From Pachypanchax playfairii (lineage: Eukaryota > Chordata > Actinopteri > Cyprinodontiformes > Aplocheilidae), in NCBI GenBank assembly GCA_006937955.1, contig SSNP01000145.1:1108600-1172599 (forward strand): 64,000 nt of DNA, read 5' to 3'. The notes beneath the pieces were generated by a model. The model was not told where the DNA came from and ran no database searches. It was given only the letters and a program-made list of their open reading frames with translations. The translations under genes were made by a program, and so were the position numbers. Below, piece after piece: positions 37,663 through 48,833 of the stretch. Position 1 is the stretch's first letter. The number at the start of each line of letters is the position of its first letter.

Positions 37663-38336
37663 GGTGCGTTCACACCGGCCCAACCATCAACTTCATAAGC
37701 GGCAAGTTTATACGTAAAGTCTATGGTGGACGGGCGTCAGACAGACGTCAACGGCTCTGCGGCGCTTTGTGAGCATTATGAGCGGCAACTTTTCAAGCTT
37801 TTCTAGCGTTTCAGGCGTTGACGCTTGAAACGCTTGAAAAGCTCAAAGTTCAGCTAGCTGAACTTTTGACGTTGATAACGCTCTTGAAGCGGCATGTCAA
37901 CCAATGAGAGCGTCTCATCGTAGTGACGTAAGACGTCACAGCACGTAGCCGGAAAGAAGCGGGAACAGCCAAAATGGAAGATAAATGAACCTCATCCAAA
38001 CGTAGCTCCTGGAGCAAATGGTTAAACTCACCAAACTCAGAACGCATCTGAAGAATGGGGTGTATCCACAAACGGTGCTGATGCACCCGACGTCGACGTT
38101 GTCTAGATCTATGAAATAAATAAATCCAAGCCACTGTCTCAATATGATCTGCCATAGCTCCGAACATCCCAAAACAAAGGAAGCCCCGCCTTCGCGCTCT
38201 TTTTCGGTCAGACTTTACGAGCTTTAACGCCTATGCGCTCTGACTGGCAGGCGTTATGAGCTTCAACTTCAAACGTCAAATTTGGAGCGTTATCAGCGTT
38301 GCTTGACGTTGACAAAGTGGCCGGTGTGAACGCACC
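37663..38336. mobile_element. PIF/Harbinger-type non-autonomous element
   Basis: It has an 18-base terminal inverted repeat, GGTGCGTTCACACCGGCC at the left and its exact inverse at the right end, flanked by ATTA-containing sequence on both sides, consistent with a TWA-type 3-bp duplication (exact duplication ambiguous by one base). The interior has a perfect 22-bp palindrome at about 37845-37866 and nested hairpins near 37780-37840. A minus-strand ORF resembles the start of a Harbinger transposase. Length 674 bp; the nuclease domain is missing. Confidence 0.8.
37850..38167 (-). pseudogene. Harbinger transposase N-terminal relic
   Basis: Within a minus-strand ORF of 105 codons, the stretch RRRVHQHRLWIHPILQMRSE, then GEFNHLLQELRLDE, matches the pattern ahead of the DDE nuclease in Harbinger/HARBI1-like proteins (R-x2-W[VI]HP..R...G.[FY]..L..ELR.D...F). 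After this the frame drifts into unrelated sequence, and no catalytic DDE motif is present. Shows that the flanking element derives from an autonomous Harbinger copy. Confidence 0.6.
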
Positions 38337-38750
38337 ATTAGCTTGTTAATCCAATCAGAACTAATCTCTATTTCTCCCAGCTGAGGTTGTTCACAGAGTC
38401 GTCTTCAATAGATAAACTTTCCACAGGGACCCAATTCAAAAGCTGTTATTTTGTCCACTTGGGCATTCCGTACGGGACCAGCTGTGAAAGTTGTTTTGGA
38501 CTGAAGAGAAAGTGTTTCATCCTTTGACCTACAGCTGGGAAATCTCAGAAAATGTTCATCACTGAAGCCTAATTCAAGTGTGTGTCTCTACAGTAAAACT
38601 GTACAGTTCAGCTTGTGATGCTGGTGTGTGTTTGTGCAAAAAAACTATTTAAGTTTGAGGATTTGATCCACTCGACAGTAAAACTGTTGCAACGGTCTGA
38701 GATTATCGCGAAGAAACAACTTCGAGGCATCGTTCAGCTTCTTGTTAGTT

Positions 38751-38756
38751 TTTATT
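38751..38756 (-). terminator. vps35l: Polyadenylation signal, vps35l
   Basis: AATAAA on the minus strand about 37 bases after the stop codon, implying a very short 3' UTR. Confidence 0.6.
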
Positions 38757-38792
38757 TACATGTGTGATTGTTTTTAGAACCGTTTCTGTGGT

Positions 38793-41700
38793 TCAGGTGC
38801 GGGAATGCAGTGTGAGCCGTTGGACCGTATCTGACAGGTGAGCCATGTCGGGTTGCTGAGCCTGATGTTTGATGAACTCCAGAGTCCGAACCTGATGCAG
38901 ACGACACAAGTCAAGACAAAGTTTGTGGCAAAAAGCTCAAAAGTTCTGATATGATCCAAGTCTGTAAAACATGAACTCACAGAGACACGGGTCTCACAGT
39001 ATCCGTGTTTGTGGCTGAGGTTCCACAGGTTGACGGTCAGCTGATTCAGCTTGTTGTTCTTCAGATTGCCGTGAGCCAACAGGACACCAAACAGGGAGAA
39101 GGCCAGAGCGCTTTGGCGCCGAATGCTCTGCTGCAAAGAGTCAGAAAACAAGTCAGAGTGACACGAAGAGCAGAAACACTAAAAGCAGCGAGTCGTGCTG
39201 GTCACTGTACGCAGCCTGACCTCGTCCCGAGTGAGCGTCTTCAGATGGTCCAAGATCTGTCCAATCAGAGTCTCACACAGCTTGTTGATCTCTGACAGAA
39301 ACTTCGGGTCGCCTCCATACAGCGTCTCATTGGAGTCCACTGGAACATGGAAACGTGATAAGAAAATACTTTTCTAAACACACAAATCAGGTAAATTCCC
39401 AGTGTGTGTTGTTACTTTTAGGGATGGAATAGAGATACGTCTCCTGACTCATGGCGGCCAGCAGCGGCAGAGCGCTGATGTAAACTCGCACTTTGGCGTC
39501 GCCGTTCTCCTCCCAGGTGTAATCCTGAACCATGTTGAGCAGACCGCGGACCAAGTAGAGCACGCCATGTTCCGGATGGTCCTGTAAACGCGAGAGGATT
39601 CATCAGCATAAACAGTCTGATTCTACTTTATAATCCCACAACTGCAAACTTTACCGGAACAACCAGCAGCGTGGCCAAGAAGTTGTTGATGAAGTCGAGC
39701 AGGAAGCTCTCAGAGGAGCGAAGTTTCCCCTCCACGCTGATGGAACGAGGAACCTCTGGAAGGATACTGACGGCTGCCTTCAGGAAAGCGTCCGCTGGAA
39801 CCGGAAAATAGATTCAACAAGAAACACCAGGAAGTTCATCATGAATGAAAAAAACAGGAAACAAGATGGAGGAAATGATTTAAAACTGAGAGAAGTGACA
39901 GAATCAAAGGAGGAAATAATCATCCGATCAATCAGCTGCTCACCCTGAGAGAGGCACTGATTGGCCAACGCAACCTGACCTGACAGAAGGTAAAGGTTGA
40001 GACGACTGAAGATGCTGCTGAGGGACGGGATGGTGATAAAGCTGTAGGCAGCACACGCCTGAAGACAGAAACACAGATCCAATAATCTGCCAACATGTCA
40101 GGACTAGAACCGAGCTCGTTTACTCACTCTGACGAAGGCGGCAGTTTTCCGAGAGTGATTCCCTCTCATCACCCTCCTGGTCTCCATGGCCAGCTGGTTC
40201 ACCGTCTGGAAACAACAAGGTCGCACACTGAGAATGAAGACGGTGTTTGTGTCTCAATAAAATAAAATTAAAAAACGCCAAAGGAAGATTTTTACTGACG
40301 TGGATGAGCTGCACCAGAACTGGCTCCAGGTTACAGAAGGTGGCTCTGGCCTCCACGCAGAAACTCAGCTGCTGCTCAAAATCTCGACCAAAAGAAACCT
40401 GGAAAACCTCAAGACTTATGAACTCAGTCATGTCTGTTTTACAGTTTATAGTGTCCAGATCTAATGTTTAAGTCATTCTGAAAGGTTTAAACTTTTACTT
40501 TGAACTGTATAAAAGAAGAAGCTGCAGGTTGACATGAGCAGAGAATCACAGAGAACATTTGGAGTGCTGCACGAAGCCTAACAGAAGTTTGTGTATCTGC
40601 AGTTTAATCCAGTAAAACTGGAGTCTCACCATGCGAATGAAGCCGATAATCAGCAGAGACAAAGATCTTTTTTCGTCTTCTAGACTCATGGCACTGCAGG
40701 ACAAAAAGACGGAGGTGTTATTAACGTATTTAAGGATTAAAAGACCAACTGCAGGTTGTTCTACTCAAACATCTAAGATTCTCTAAAGAAACGCACATCG
40801 TCTGACCTCTCCCCCTTTCAGAGCAGAGATCTAAACTACATTCATCTAATATTGATTTAAATTATAGTTTGAATATAAAAGTCATAAAAATGTTACTTGA
40901 CGGAGTCGTGCATGGTCTTGCAGATATGCAGCATGGCGTTGAGGATGACGGGGTCTCTGGTGACCTCCACCTGATGTCTGCGAGAAACAAAACGCCACAT
41001 CAAAAGAAGAGATTTAACTAATTAAATAAATTCCACTGTTTCAGCTCGTGTGTCTTACTTGATGAAGACCTCCATGATGGATTTGCAGACCTCCACCCTC
41101 ACGCTGTCCTTCTGAAACATGTCGAGGAACGGCAGGAAACGCTCCTGAGGGAAGAGGAAAAGCTGCAGAACTCGGACACGACTGGAAAAAGTTGATGGAT
41201 TTTTGGTGCATTTTGAGCGGCTCACCATGGAGAAGAGGACGGAGAAGTAGTGGAAGTAAGTGAGGATCTTCCTGATTACTGACAGCAGCTAAACAAATAA
41301 CAGTTCATTACAGAGTGCACGCAAAGAAGAAGAACATGAATCGAATCAGAATGCATCCTCCTGCCAACCTGAGGGTAGGAGTCCTCGAACGCTCGGTCTG
41401 GAGTCATGTGTTTGAGGATATCAGCCAGAACCGTGTTGACTTCACGTTTCTATCAGAAACAACAAACACAAGGTTTGAAAGAGTTTTCATCTGGTTTCAT
41501 CTGGTTAAAGCGTGTTAGACTCACTGAAAAGTGTCGGCAGGTGAACTCCACCCAGATCTCAGCGCAGCTGATGTAATCCTAAAAACAACCAATGACATTC
41601 AGCAGTAATTATCCTGAAACACCTGATTGGACCGACAGGGTTTTTGTGTGAAAGGGAGCGTAAATGCAGCCGAACCTGAGGACTTCGGACTTTAGTGATG

Positions 41701-44700
41701 ACCTTCCAGGCCTCGTTGAGGATCGTCAGTCTCTCAGACTCTGGAGGATCTGCGCAGGCCAGACTGCGACCCAGAGATCCAAACAGCAGATGCTGCAAAG
41801 AAATTTTAAAAAATTAAGAAAAACTACAAATTTTAACAGATCTACAGGGATATATAAATGAACTCATGACCTCTGACCTTTGGGAAGCCCGACTCATCGC
41901 AGTCTTTAATCATACCGATGAAGTCGGTGGCTCTGGCTGCTACAAACTCTGGCCTGAACGCCCTCATGATAGAATTCAGGAGCAAAGCGCTGGTACAAGA
42001 GTTTTATTCATTAAAAACAATAATAACCTGAAATAAAACATCTCAAATATAAAAAAAAAAAAAGAAAAGTAAAGAAAAAAAACTGTGACTGCTTTAATTA
42101 TTTTCTCATTTAGTTTAATTCTGATAAATAAAATAATTTATTATTCAGAAGCAACTTTCTGTCTCAGATTCTGACAAAACTTTTTTTTGGTACGTTGAAA
42201 GAAATTGGGTCCTGAATGTGACGTCTGCCCCCGGTGGATGAGTTAAGTACTACATGTGGCAGGTGCCAATTTTATTATTATAGTACATTTTATAATTAAT
42301 AGATTATCATTATCTCCTAAATACCTATTTACAGTGGGGCAAAAAAGTATTTAGTCAGCCACCAATTGTGTAAGTTTTCCCACTTAAAAAGATCAGAGAG
42401 GCCTGTAATTTTCATCATAGGTATACCTCAACTATGAGAGACAAAATGAGGAAAAAAATCCAGAAAATCACATTGTCTGATTTTTAAAGAATTTATTTGC
42501 AAATTATGGTGGAAAATAAGTATTTGGTCACCTACAAACAAGTAAGATTTCTGGCTTTCACAGACCTGTAACTTCTTTAAGAGGCTCCTCGGTCCTCCAC
42601 TCGTTACCTGTATTAATGGCACCTGTGTGAACTCGTTATCAGTATAAAAGACACCTGTCCACAACCTCAAACAGTCACGCTCCAAACTCCACTATGGCCA
42701 AGACCAAAGAGCTGTCAAAGGACACCAGAAACAAAATTGTAGACCTTCACCAGGCTGGGAAGACTGAATCTGCAATAGGTAAGCAGCTTGGTGTGAAGAA
42801 ATCAACTGTGGGAGCAATTATTAGAAAATGGAAGACATACAAGACCACTGATAATCTCCCTCGATCTGGGGCTCCACGCAAGATCTCACCCCGTGGGGTC
42901 AAAATGATCACAAGAACGGTGAGCAAAAATCCCAGAACCACACGGAGGGACCTAGTGAATGACCTGCAGAGAGCTGGGACCAAAGTAACAAAGGCTACCA
43001 TCAGTAACACACTACGCCGCCAGGGACTCAAATCCTGCAGTGCCAGAAGTGTCCCCCTGCTGAAGCCAGGACACGTCCAGGCCCGTCTGCGGTTTGCTAG
43101 AGAGCATTTGGATGATCCAGAAGAGGATTGGGAGAACATCATATGGTCAGATGAAACCAAAATAGAACTTTTTGGTAGAAACTCAACTTGTCGTGTTTGG
43201 AGGGGAAAGAATGCTGAGTTGGATCCAAAGAACACCATACCTACTGTAAAGCATGGGGGTGGAAACATCATGCTTTGGGGCTGTTTTTCTGCAAGGGGAC
43301 CAGGACGACTGATCCGTGTAAAGGAAAGAATGAATGGGGCCATGTATCGTAAGATTTTGAGTGAAAACCTCCTTCCATCAGCAAGGGCATTGAAAATGAG
43401 ACGTGGCTGGGTCTTTCAGCATGACAATGATCCCAAACACACCGCCCGGGCAACGAAGGAGTGGCTTCGTAAGAAGCATTTCAAGGTCCTGGAGTGGCCT
43501 AGCCAGTCTCCAGATCTCAACCCCATAGAAAATCTCTGGAGGGAGTTGAAAGTCCGTGTTGCCCAGCGTCAGCCCCAAAACATCACTGCTCTAGAGGAGA
43601 TCTGCATGGAGGAATGGGCCAAAATACCAGCAACAGTGTGTGAAAACCTTGTGAAGACTTACAGAAAACGTTTGACCTCTGTCATTGCCAACAAAGGCTA
43701 TTTAACAAAGTATTGAGATTAACTTTTGTTATTGACCAAATACTTATTTTCCACCATAATTTGCAAATAAATTCTTTAAAAATCAGACAATGTGATTTTC
43801 TGGATTTTTTTTCCTCATTTTGTCTCTCATAGTTGAGGTATACCTATGATGAAAATTACAGACCTCTCTGATCTTTTTAAGTGGGAGAACTTACACAATT
43901 GGTGGCTGACTAAATACTTCTTTGCCCCACTGTATACTTAAATATACTACATAAATACTAAATAAACTCACTTATTGGCCAGTGTCTTGCATCTCTCCAT
44001 CATCTCTGTCAGAAGAGACTGAAAGAAAAATTCAGAGTTCTGAGCAGGTTCAGGTCTCTGAGGGTTTTAGTGAGCTGGATGCCAGTTGATGTTTAATGGT
44101 ATTCCTGTTTGAGTTGAAATACCTCCGGCGCTCTGTAGGCGATGCACTGCAAGATCCAGTTGATGGCAGGTGAGTAGAGCGTCAGGTACTCGGGCGCCTC
44201 CACCCTCTGCACCACCAGCTGCTTCTGGATACTCTCTCCGCTGATCTGCCGGAAGGTGGTGAGCAGGTCGAAGAAGTTCTTGTTCAGGCTCTCTTTCAGG
44301 TGGGGGGCCACCTCCATGCCCACCTACATTTAAACATTAAAGTCAGTTACAGACTGAAAAAACGGGAAGTTTGAAGGGAGAAAAGGTGAATCGTACCCTG
44401 CAGAGATAAGCTCTGGCGTAAGCAGCGACAAGAGGATCTCCAATCCCTCTTATCATCGCTGTCAGCCGAGGGAGGGTCTCCTGAATGCCTCTGAGAAGAA
44501 ACTTCACCCATTTACCTTCTGAAAGGTGATAAGATCAAAGCTTAAAGAAGCAGCCAGAATCATAAACTACGAGGACTTACGTCTTGTTGAGGAAACAGTT
44601 GCACTTGAGGATGGCGGCTTCAACGTATCTGAGCCCAGATGTTAAAGAGTCTTATTCACGAAGCACCAACATGACTGACTGAGTCCTCAGAATCAAAACT

Positions 44701-47700
44701 ATCAAAACTAAACAGTTTCAGAAACAAATCAAAGGCTGAATTTGGAGCAGATGAAAAGCAGATGTGCATGGCGTGATGGATACAGTCTCGGCAGCAGCTC
44801 TCTGATGGAGGCGATCTTAAAGAACCAGTTGAGGCACGTCTCCTTGGCCGTGTCGTTCACATCTTCTAATGTGAAGGAGTCTGATATGAGAAGAAAGTAA
44901 ACAAACTGAATACATATCAGCTGAGAAGCGCCACCTGCTAAAAGCTGACGGGTATGAGTCCTAACCTGGCAGGGGTCTCGGGTCGGAACACATGGTCCAG
45001 ATTCTGTCGTACACCAGACGACCTACAAACAAACGAACAACAACGCTGTCAGTAAAGCTTGTTTTCTTTTACGGATCCGAGGGAAACAAAAACGCACCGA
45101 AAGTGTCCAGGATGTCTGTGATGAGCACAAACTTGCTGGGGTAGAACTGGATCACGGACGTGTCGGACAGAAGCTTGGAGCACTGGAAACACACGGTTCA
45201 CAGATCAGTGCTGACACCCCAGAACGAGGATGCAAGGATTTTTTCACCTGATTTTACCTGGATGACGATCTTCAGGGCTCTGACCTTCTGATCGGAGGCC
45301 CAGGCCTCCTTCAGGGACTGGTTGAGCTCCTCAATCCGGTTGGCGTAATCCTGCTGGGAGAGATTCAGCAGTTCTCTCTGGGAACCCTGAAAAAACAGAC
45401 AACCAGGTGTAAAATAAGACTCCTGCTTTCGCTGAGAACTTCTAAAATCAACAAGAGAAACACATGAAGGTCAGAAACCCTCCTAAATCAAACCCTTTTA
45501 CAGATAGAGGTTTACATACCTCCTCCAGATCATCCAGCTCCTCTAGACGAGTGCGAACTTTCTCTGAAACAGCTGATGATCCTGGATTAGGAGCTTTTCC
45601 TGGTGATGACAGGAAGGCTTCATCAAAAGTAGGTACAGGTTCTTACTGTGACCATAAAATCCAGCGACGCCGTAGCTCAAGGAAATAAATTACATCCCAA
45701 TTTTAATAAAACCCTCTAATAACATTTAGATCGTGTGATACTTCAGGATGAGGTTGTCACGCAGAACAGAAAATAGGTCTTACCTTTATCGGAACCCATG
45801 AAAAGATTCTGGAAGAAAAGAAACAGACATTTTTGCAGTTCATCCTACAAAGCATGACTGTAAAAAGGGTTCGAACGACTTTTAAATCAAATCAAACTGT
45901 CGTGAATATTTACAGTGGGGCAAAAAAGTATTTAGTCAGCCACCAATTGTGTAAGTTCTCCCACTTAAAAAGATCAGAGAGGCCTGTAATTTTCATCATA
46001 GGTATACCTCAACTATGAGAGACAAAACGAGGAAAAAAAATCCAGAAAATCACATTGTCTGATTTTTAAAGAATTTATTTGCAAATTATGGTGGAAAATA
46101 AGTATTTGGTCACCTACAAACAAGTAAGATTTCTGGCTTTCACAGACCTGTAACTTCTTTAAGAGGCTCCTCGGTCCTCCACTCGTTACCTGTATTAATG
46201 GCACCTGTGTGAACTCGTTATCAGTATAAAAGACACCTGTCCACAACCTCAAACAGTCACGCTCCAAACTCCACTATGGCCAAGACCAAAGAGCTGTCAA
46301 AGGACACCAGAAACAAAATTGTAGACCTTCACCAGGCTGGGAAGACTGAATCTGCAATAGGTAAGCAGCTTGGTGTGAAGAAATCAACTGTGGGAGCAAT
46401 TATTAGAAAATGGAAGACATACAAGACCACTGATAATCTCCCTCGATCTGGGGCTCCACGCAAGATCTCACCCCGTGGGGTCAAAATGATCACAAGAACG
46501 GTGAGCAAAAATCCCAGAACCACACGGAGGGACCTAGTGAATGACCTGCAGAGAGCTGGGACCAAAGTAACAAAGGCTACCATCAGTAACACACTACGCC
46601 GCCAGGGACTCAAATCCTGCAGTGCCAGACGTGTCCCCCTGCTGAAGCCAGGACACGTCCAGGCCCGTCTGCGGTTTGCTAGAGAGCATTTGGATGATCC
46701 AGAAGAGGATTGGGAGAACATCATATGGTCAGATGAAACCAAAATAGAACTTTTTGGTAGAAACTCAACTTGTCGTGTTTGGAGGGGAAAGAATGCTGAG
46801 TTGGATCCAAAGAACACCATACCTACTGTAAAGCATGGGGGTGGAAACATCATGCTTTGGGGCTGTTTTTCTGCAAGGGGACCAGGACGACTGATCCGTG
46901 TAAAGGAAAGAATGAATGGGGCCATGTATCGTAAGATTTTGAGTGAAAACCTCCTTCCATCAGCAAGGGCATTGAAAATGAGACGTGGCTGGGTCTTTCA
47001 GCATGACAATGATCCCAAACACACCGCCCGGGCAACGAAGGAGTGGCTTCGTAAGAAGCATTTCAAGGTCCTGGAGTGGCCTAGCCAGTCTCCAGATCTC
47101 AACCCCATAGAAAATCTCTGGAGGGAGTTGAAAGTCCGTGTTGCCCAGCGTCAGCCCCAAAACATCACTGCTCTAGAGGAGATCTGCATGGAGGAATGGG
47201 CCAAAATACCAGCAACAGTGTGTGAAAACCTTGTGAAGACTTACAGAAAACGTTTGACCTCTGTCATTGCCAACAAAGGCTATATAACAAAGTATTGAGA
47301 TTAACTTTTGTTATTGACCAAATACTTATTTTCCACCACAATTTGCAAATAAATTCTTTAAAAATCAGACAATGGGATTTTCTGGATTTTTTTTCCTCAT
47401 TTTGTCTCTCATAGTTGAGGTATACCTATGATGAAAATTACAGGCCTCTCTGATCTTTTTAAGTGGGAGAACTTACACAATTGGTGGCTGACTAAATACT
47501 TTTTTGCCCCACTGTACTTTCTTCTTGTTTGCTGCAGATTCCTGGAGTTAAACTGTAGTTTTTAACGATCAGGACAAATATTAGCAAGATCTTGTATTTT
47601 CTATTGATTAATTAATTTTATACATTTTTCAACTAGTTGGATTATGAAATGCACAAAGTTGCTTTTTGTGCAGTAAAAAGAACTTTATGAGTACAGACGC

Positions 47701-48833
47701 TCTGCTGCAACACTGGAGGTCGACTCACTATGGAAAGTTTTTCAGTTGTGGTGAATCTGGCCAAGATTTCTCCTCGCTTCGATGACCAGGGTTCAAAATC
47801 TGGTCCCACCGCCTCTTCTTGCTTCTCTTTTCTCTTCCTCCCAAGATCCTGGAAGTACAAAATTAATTTTCTTCATCATTTTAAGAATTTTCACTTTTTT
47901 CTTCAGTTAAACTGGCTCCTGGATCATTAAACTGACCCCTGAGGAGCTGCTGTGAGACACGGCCGTAGCTTCTGTAACTGAGGCTGCAGCAAACATGGAT
48001 AAAGGGTCCGTCCCATCCATCATGGAGCTGAGGGGGTCCAGCGGAGCAGAGGAAGAGGAGGACGAAGAGGAAGAGGTGCTGCCTTTGCGGGTTCCACGAC
48101 TGGACTTTGTATCTGTGACCTGGATGGAGAAAGCAGGGGATTTTACTGGCAATGATTTGCAGATCTGATGGTGGTGCAGTAGAACAGTAGGAGGACGATG
48201 ATACCATGATGGGTTTGAGAGGATGATAGTCTCCAAACTCGACCGGCGTCGCCTCAGGGCGACACATCTGCAGCTCTGTGTCATAGTTGCGCCCTCGAGA
48301 ACGCCTGAGTGTGTGACCAGACAGGAAGGACATAGAGAAAACAGGTTGTTCCTTAAGAACATTCATTAACAATCCTGAAATTCATAACTTCAAACCCAAA
48401 CAGAAGGGAAGATAAGGTGGAAGCTGTCTGCAGATCTGACACGTTAGATGTCAATACGTCTTCAAGTAATGAACATTACTGTTGCAAGAAGCATTTTAAA
48501 ATAAACACAATATATGTGACAGCTCTTAATGTCGTATCATGTCAACATATTTTTGAGTTCCCTTTGCAGCTAATTTTTGTTTCATGTACATTTTATGGAC
48601 TCACTGCTAAAGACATTTCATTAATAAGTTAAAGCTAAATAATTGTTATGATAACCTACAAAACCTTTACGTTGCATATGTATGTTAAACTTAAACAAGC
48701 GACACACCAGAGGCCACGACATTAATGTTTCAAACGACGTGCAACATTAATATGTTACTAATGTAGTTATTTTATATTAATATCGAAGACTTTTGAATAA
48801 GAAAATAACATCTTACCACTGAACTGCAGCCAT
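38793..48833 (-). CDS. vps35l: VPS35-like protein (VPS35L), Retriever complex subunit, complete
   Basis: Scaffold of Retriever (with VPS26C and VPS29), which with the CCC and WASH complexes recycles cargo such as integrins from endosomes. Thirty exons chain in phase, summing to about 968 aa (human 963). Exons: 48833-48817, 48304-48205, 48119-47937, 47848-47729, 45808-45784, 45599-45520, 45386-45258, 45182-45098, about 45022-44966, 44880-44784, 44628-44581, 44490-44397, 44323-44123, 44018-43972, 41989-41878, 41792-41676, 41578-41525, 41449-41369, 41288-41226, 41144-41059, 40977-40897, 40693-40630, 40398-40300, 40205-40128, 40058-39944, 39794-39655, 39581-39416, 39339-39221, 39130-38981, 38891-38793. 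Hallmarks: PVEFGDYHPLKPI, a poly-Ser tract then DPLSSMMDGTDPLSMFAA, DFEPWSSKRGEILARFTTTE, GMEVAPHLKESLNKNFF, FGRDFEQQLSF, LNLYLLSGQVALANQCLSQ. Exon 5 is only 25 nt. Tc1-like transposons sit in introns 4 and 14. ATG context is AACATGG. Confidence 0.95.
42332..43932 (+). mobile_element. Full-length Tc1-like transposon, copy 1 (vps35l intron 14)
   Basis: A 1601-bp element flanked by TA on both sides. Terminal inverted repeats are about 200 bp (42332-42530 and 43733-43932), beginning CAGTGGGGCAAAAAAGTATT. The inner repeat ends (gtggaaaataagtatttggt) resemble the outer ends, as in IR/DR-type Tc1 elements. It carries one intact transposase gene. It lies opposite in strand to vps35l. The overall look is of the widespread fish/frog Tc1 group to which Passport belongs (from memory; assignment not tested). 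Confidence 0.95.
42694..43716 (+). CDS. Tc1/mariner transposase, intact, 340 aa (copy 1)
   Basis: Cut-and-paste transposase that binds the terminal repeats and integrates at TA. Residues 1-115 form the paired-like double helix-turn-helix DNA-binding region (AIGKQLGVKKSTVGAIIRKW in the first; a GRPR-like SGAPRK linker at 58-63; TKATISNTLRRQG in the second). Catalytic triad: D153 (WSDETK), D244 (QHDNDPKHT), E279 (LNPIENLW), giving the DD34E spacing. The glycine-rich box is at 188-199 (GGGNIMLWGCF). Length equals that of active Tc1 enzymes, and no stop or frameshift is seen. It differs from copy 2 at two residues: S119 (R in copy 2) and L337 (I in copy 2). R119 (ARRVPLL) is probably ancestral. 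Confidence 0.96.
   Translation: MAKTKELSKDTRNKIVDLHQAGKTESAIGKQLGVKKSTVGAIIRKWKTYKTTDNLPRSGAPRKISPRGVKMITRTVSKNPRTTRRDLVNDLQRAGTKVTKATISNTLRRQGLKSCSARSVPLLKPGHVQARLRFAREHLDDPEEDWENIIWSDETKIELFGRNSTCRVWRGKNAELDPKNTIPTVKHGGGNIMLWGCFSARGPGRLIRVKERMNGAMYRKILSENLLPSARALKMRRGWVFQHDNDPKHTARATKEWLRKKHFKVLEWPSQSPDLNPIENLWRELKVRVAQRQPQNITALEEICMEEWAKIPATVCENLVKTYRKRLTSVIANKGYLTKY
45913..47514 (+). mobile_element. Full-length Tc1-like transposon, copy 2 (vps35l intron 4)
   Basis: A 1602-bp element, near-identical to the one at 42332-43932, in the same orientation and again flanked by TA. Inverted repeats are about 200 bp at each end, with the outer CAGTGGGGC / GCCCCACTG termini intact. Differences are a handful of substitutions and a poly-A run length. 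It splits vps35l intron 4, between the 120-nt exon 4 and the 25-nt exon 5. Confidence 0.95.
46276..47298 (+). CDS. Tc1/mariner transposase, intact, 340 aa (copy 2)
   Basis: Same domain order and full DD34E triad (D153, D244, E279) as copy 1; only residues 119 (R) and 337 (I) differ. The bipartite DNA-binding region and the catalytic core are complete. Large antisense ORFs (up to 198 codons) on the opposite strand are shadows of this gene. A TATA-like agtataaaagac about 50 bases before the ATG could serve as the element's own promoter. Confidence 0.96.
   Translation: MAKTKELSKDTRNKIVDLHQAGKTESAIGKQLGVKKSTVGAIIRKWKTYKTTDNLPRSGAPRKISPRGVKMITRTVSKNPRTTRRDLVNDLQRAGTKVTKATISNTLRRQGLKSCSARRVPLLKPGHVQARLRFAREHLDDPEEDWENIIWSDETKIELFGRNSTCRVWRGKNAELDPKNTIPTVKHGGGNIMLWGCFSARGPGRLIRVKERMNGAMYRKILSENLLPSARALKMRRGWVFQHDNDPKHTARATKEWLRKKHFKVLEWPSQSPDLNPIENLWRELKVRVAQRQPQNITALEEICMEEWAKIPATVCENLVKTYRKRLTSVIANKGYITKY

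Larger units (their letters stand above)
36041..38792. other. get4 / vps35l tail-to-tail interval
   Basis: Holds the get4 3' UTR, then AT-rich sequence without recognised genes, the Harbinger-type element at 37663-38336 and the short vps35l 3' UTR. A 95-codon ORF at 36092 lies in the get4 3' UTR and shows no domain. Confidence 0.6.

Noticed and set aside
42747..43343. 198-codon minus-strand ORF opposite the Tc1 transposase (and its twin at 46329-46925)
   Set aside because: Antisense shadow of the transposase gene; no domain, and identical shadows in both copies follow from the copies being identical.
47881..48372. 163-codon and 151-codon minus-strand ORFs over the vps35l start region
   Set aside because: They merge vps35l exons 2 and 3 with introns in mixed frames; the spliced reading matches the family better.
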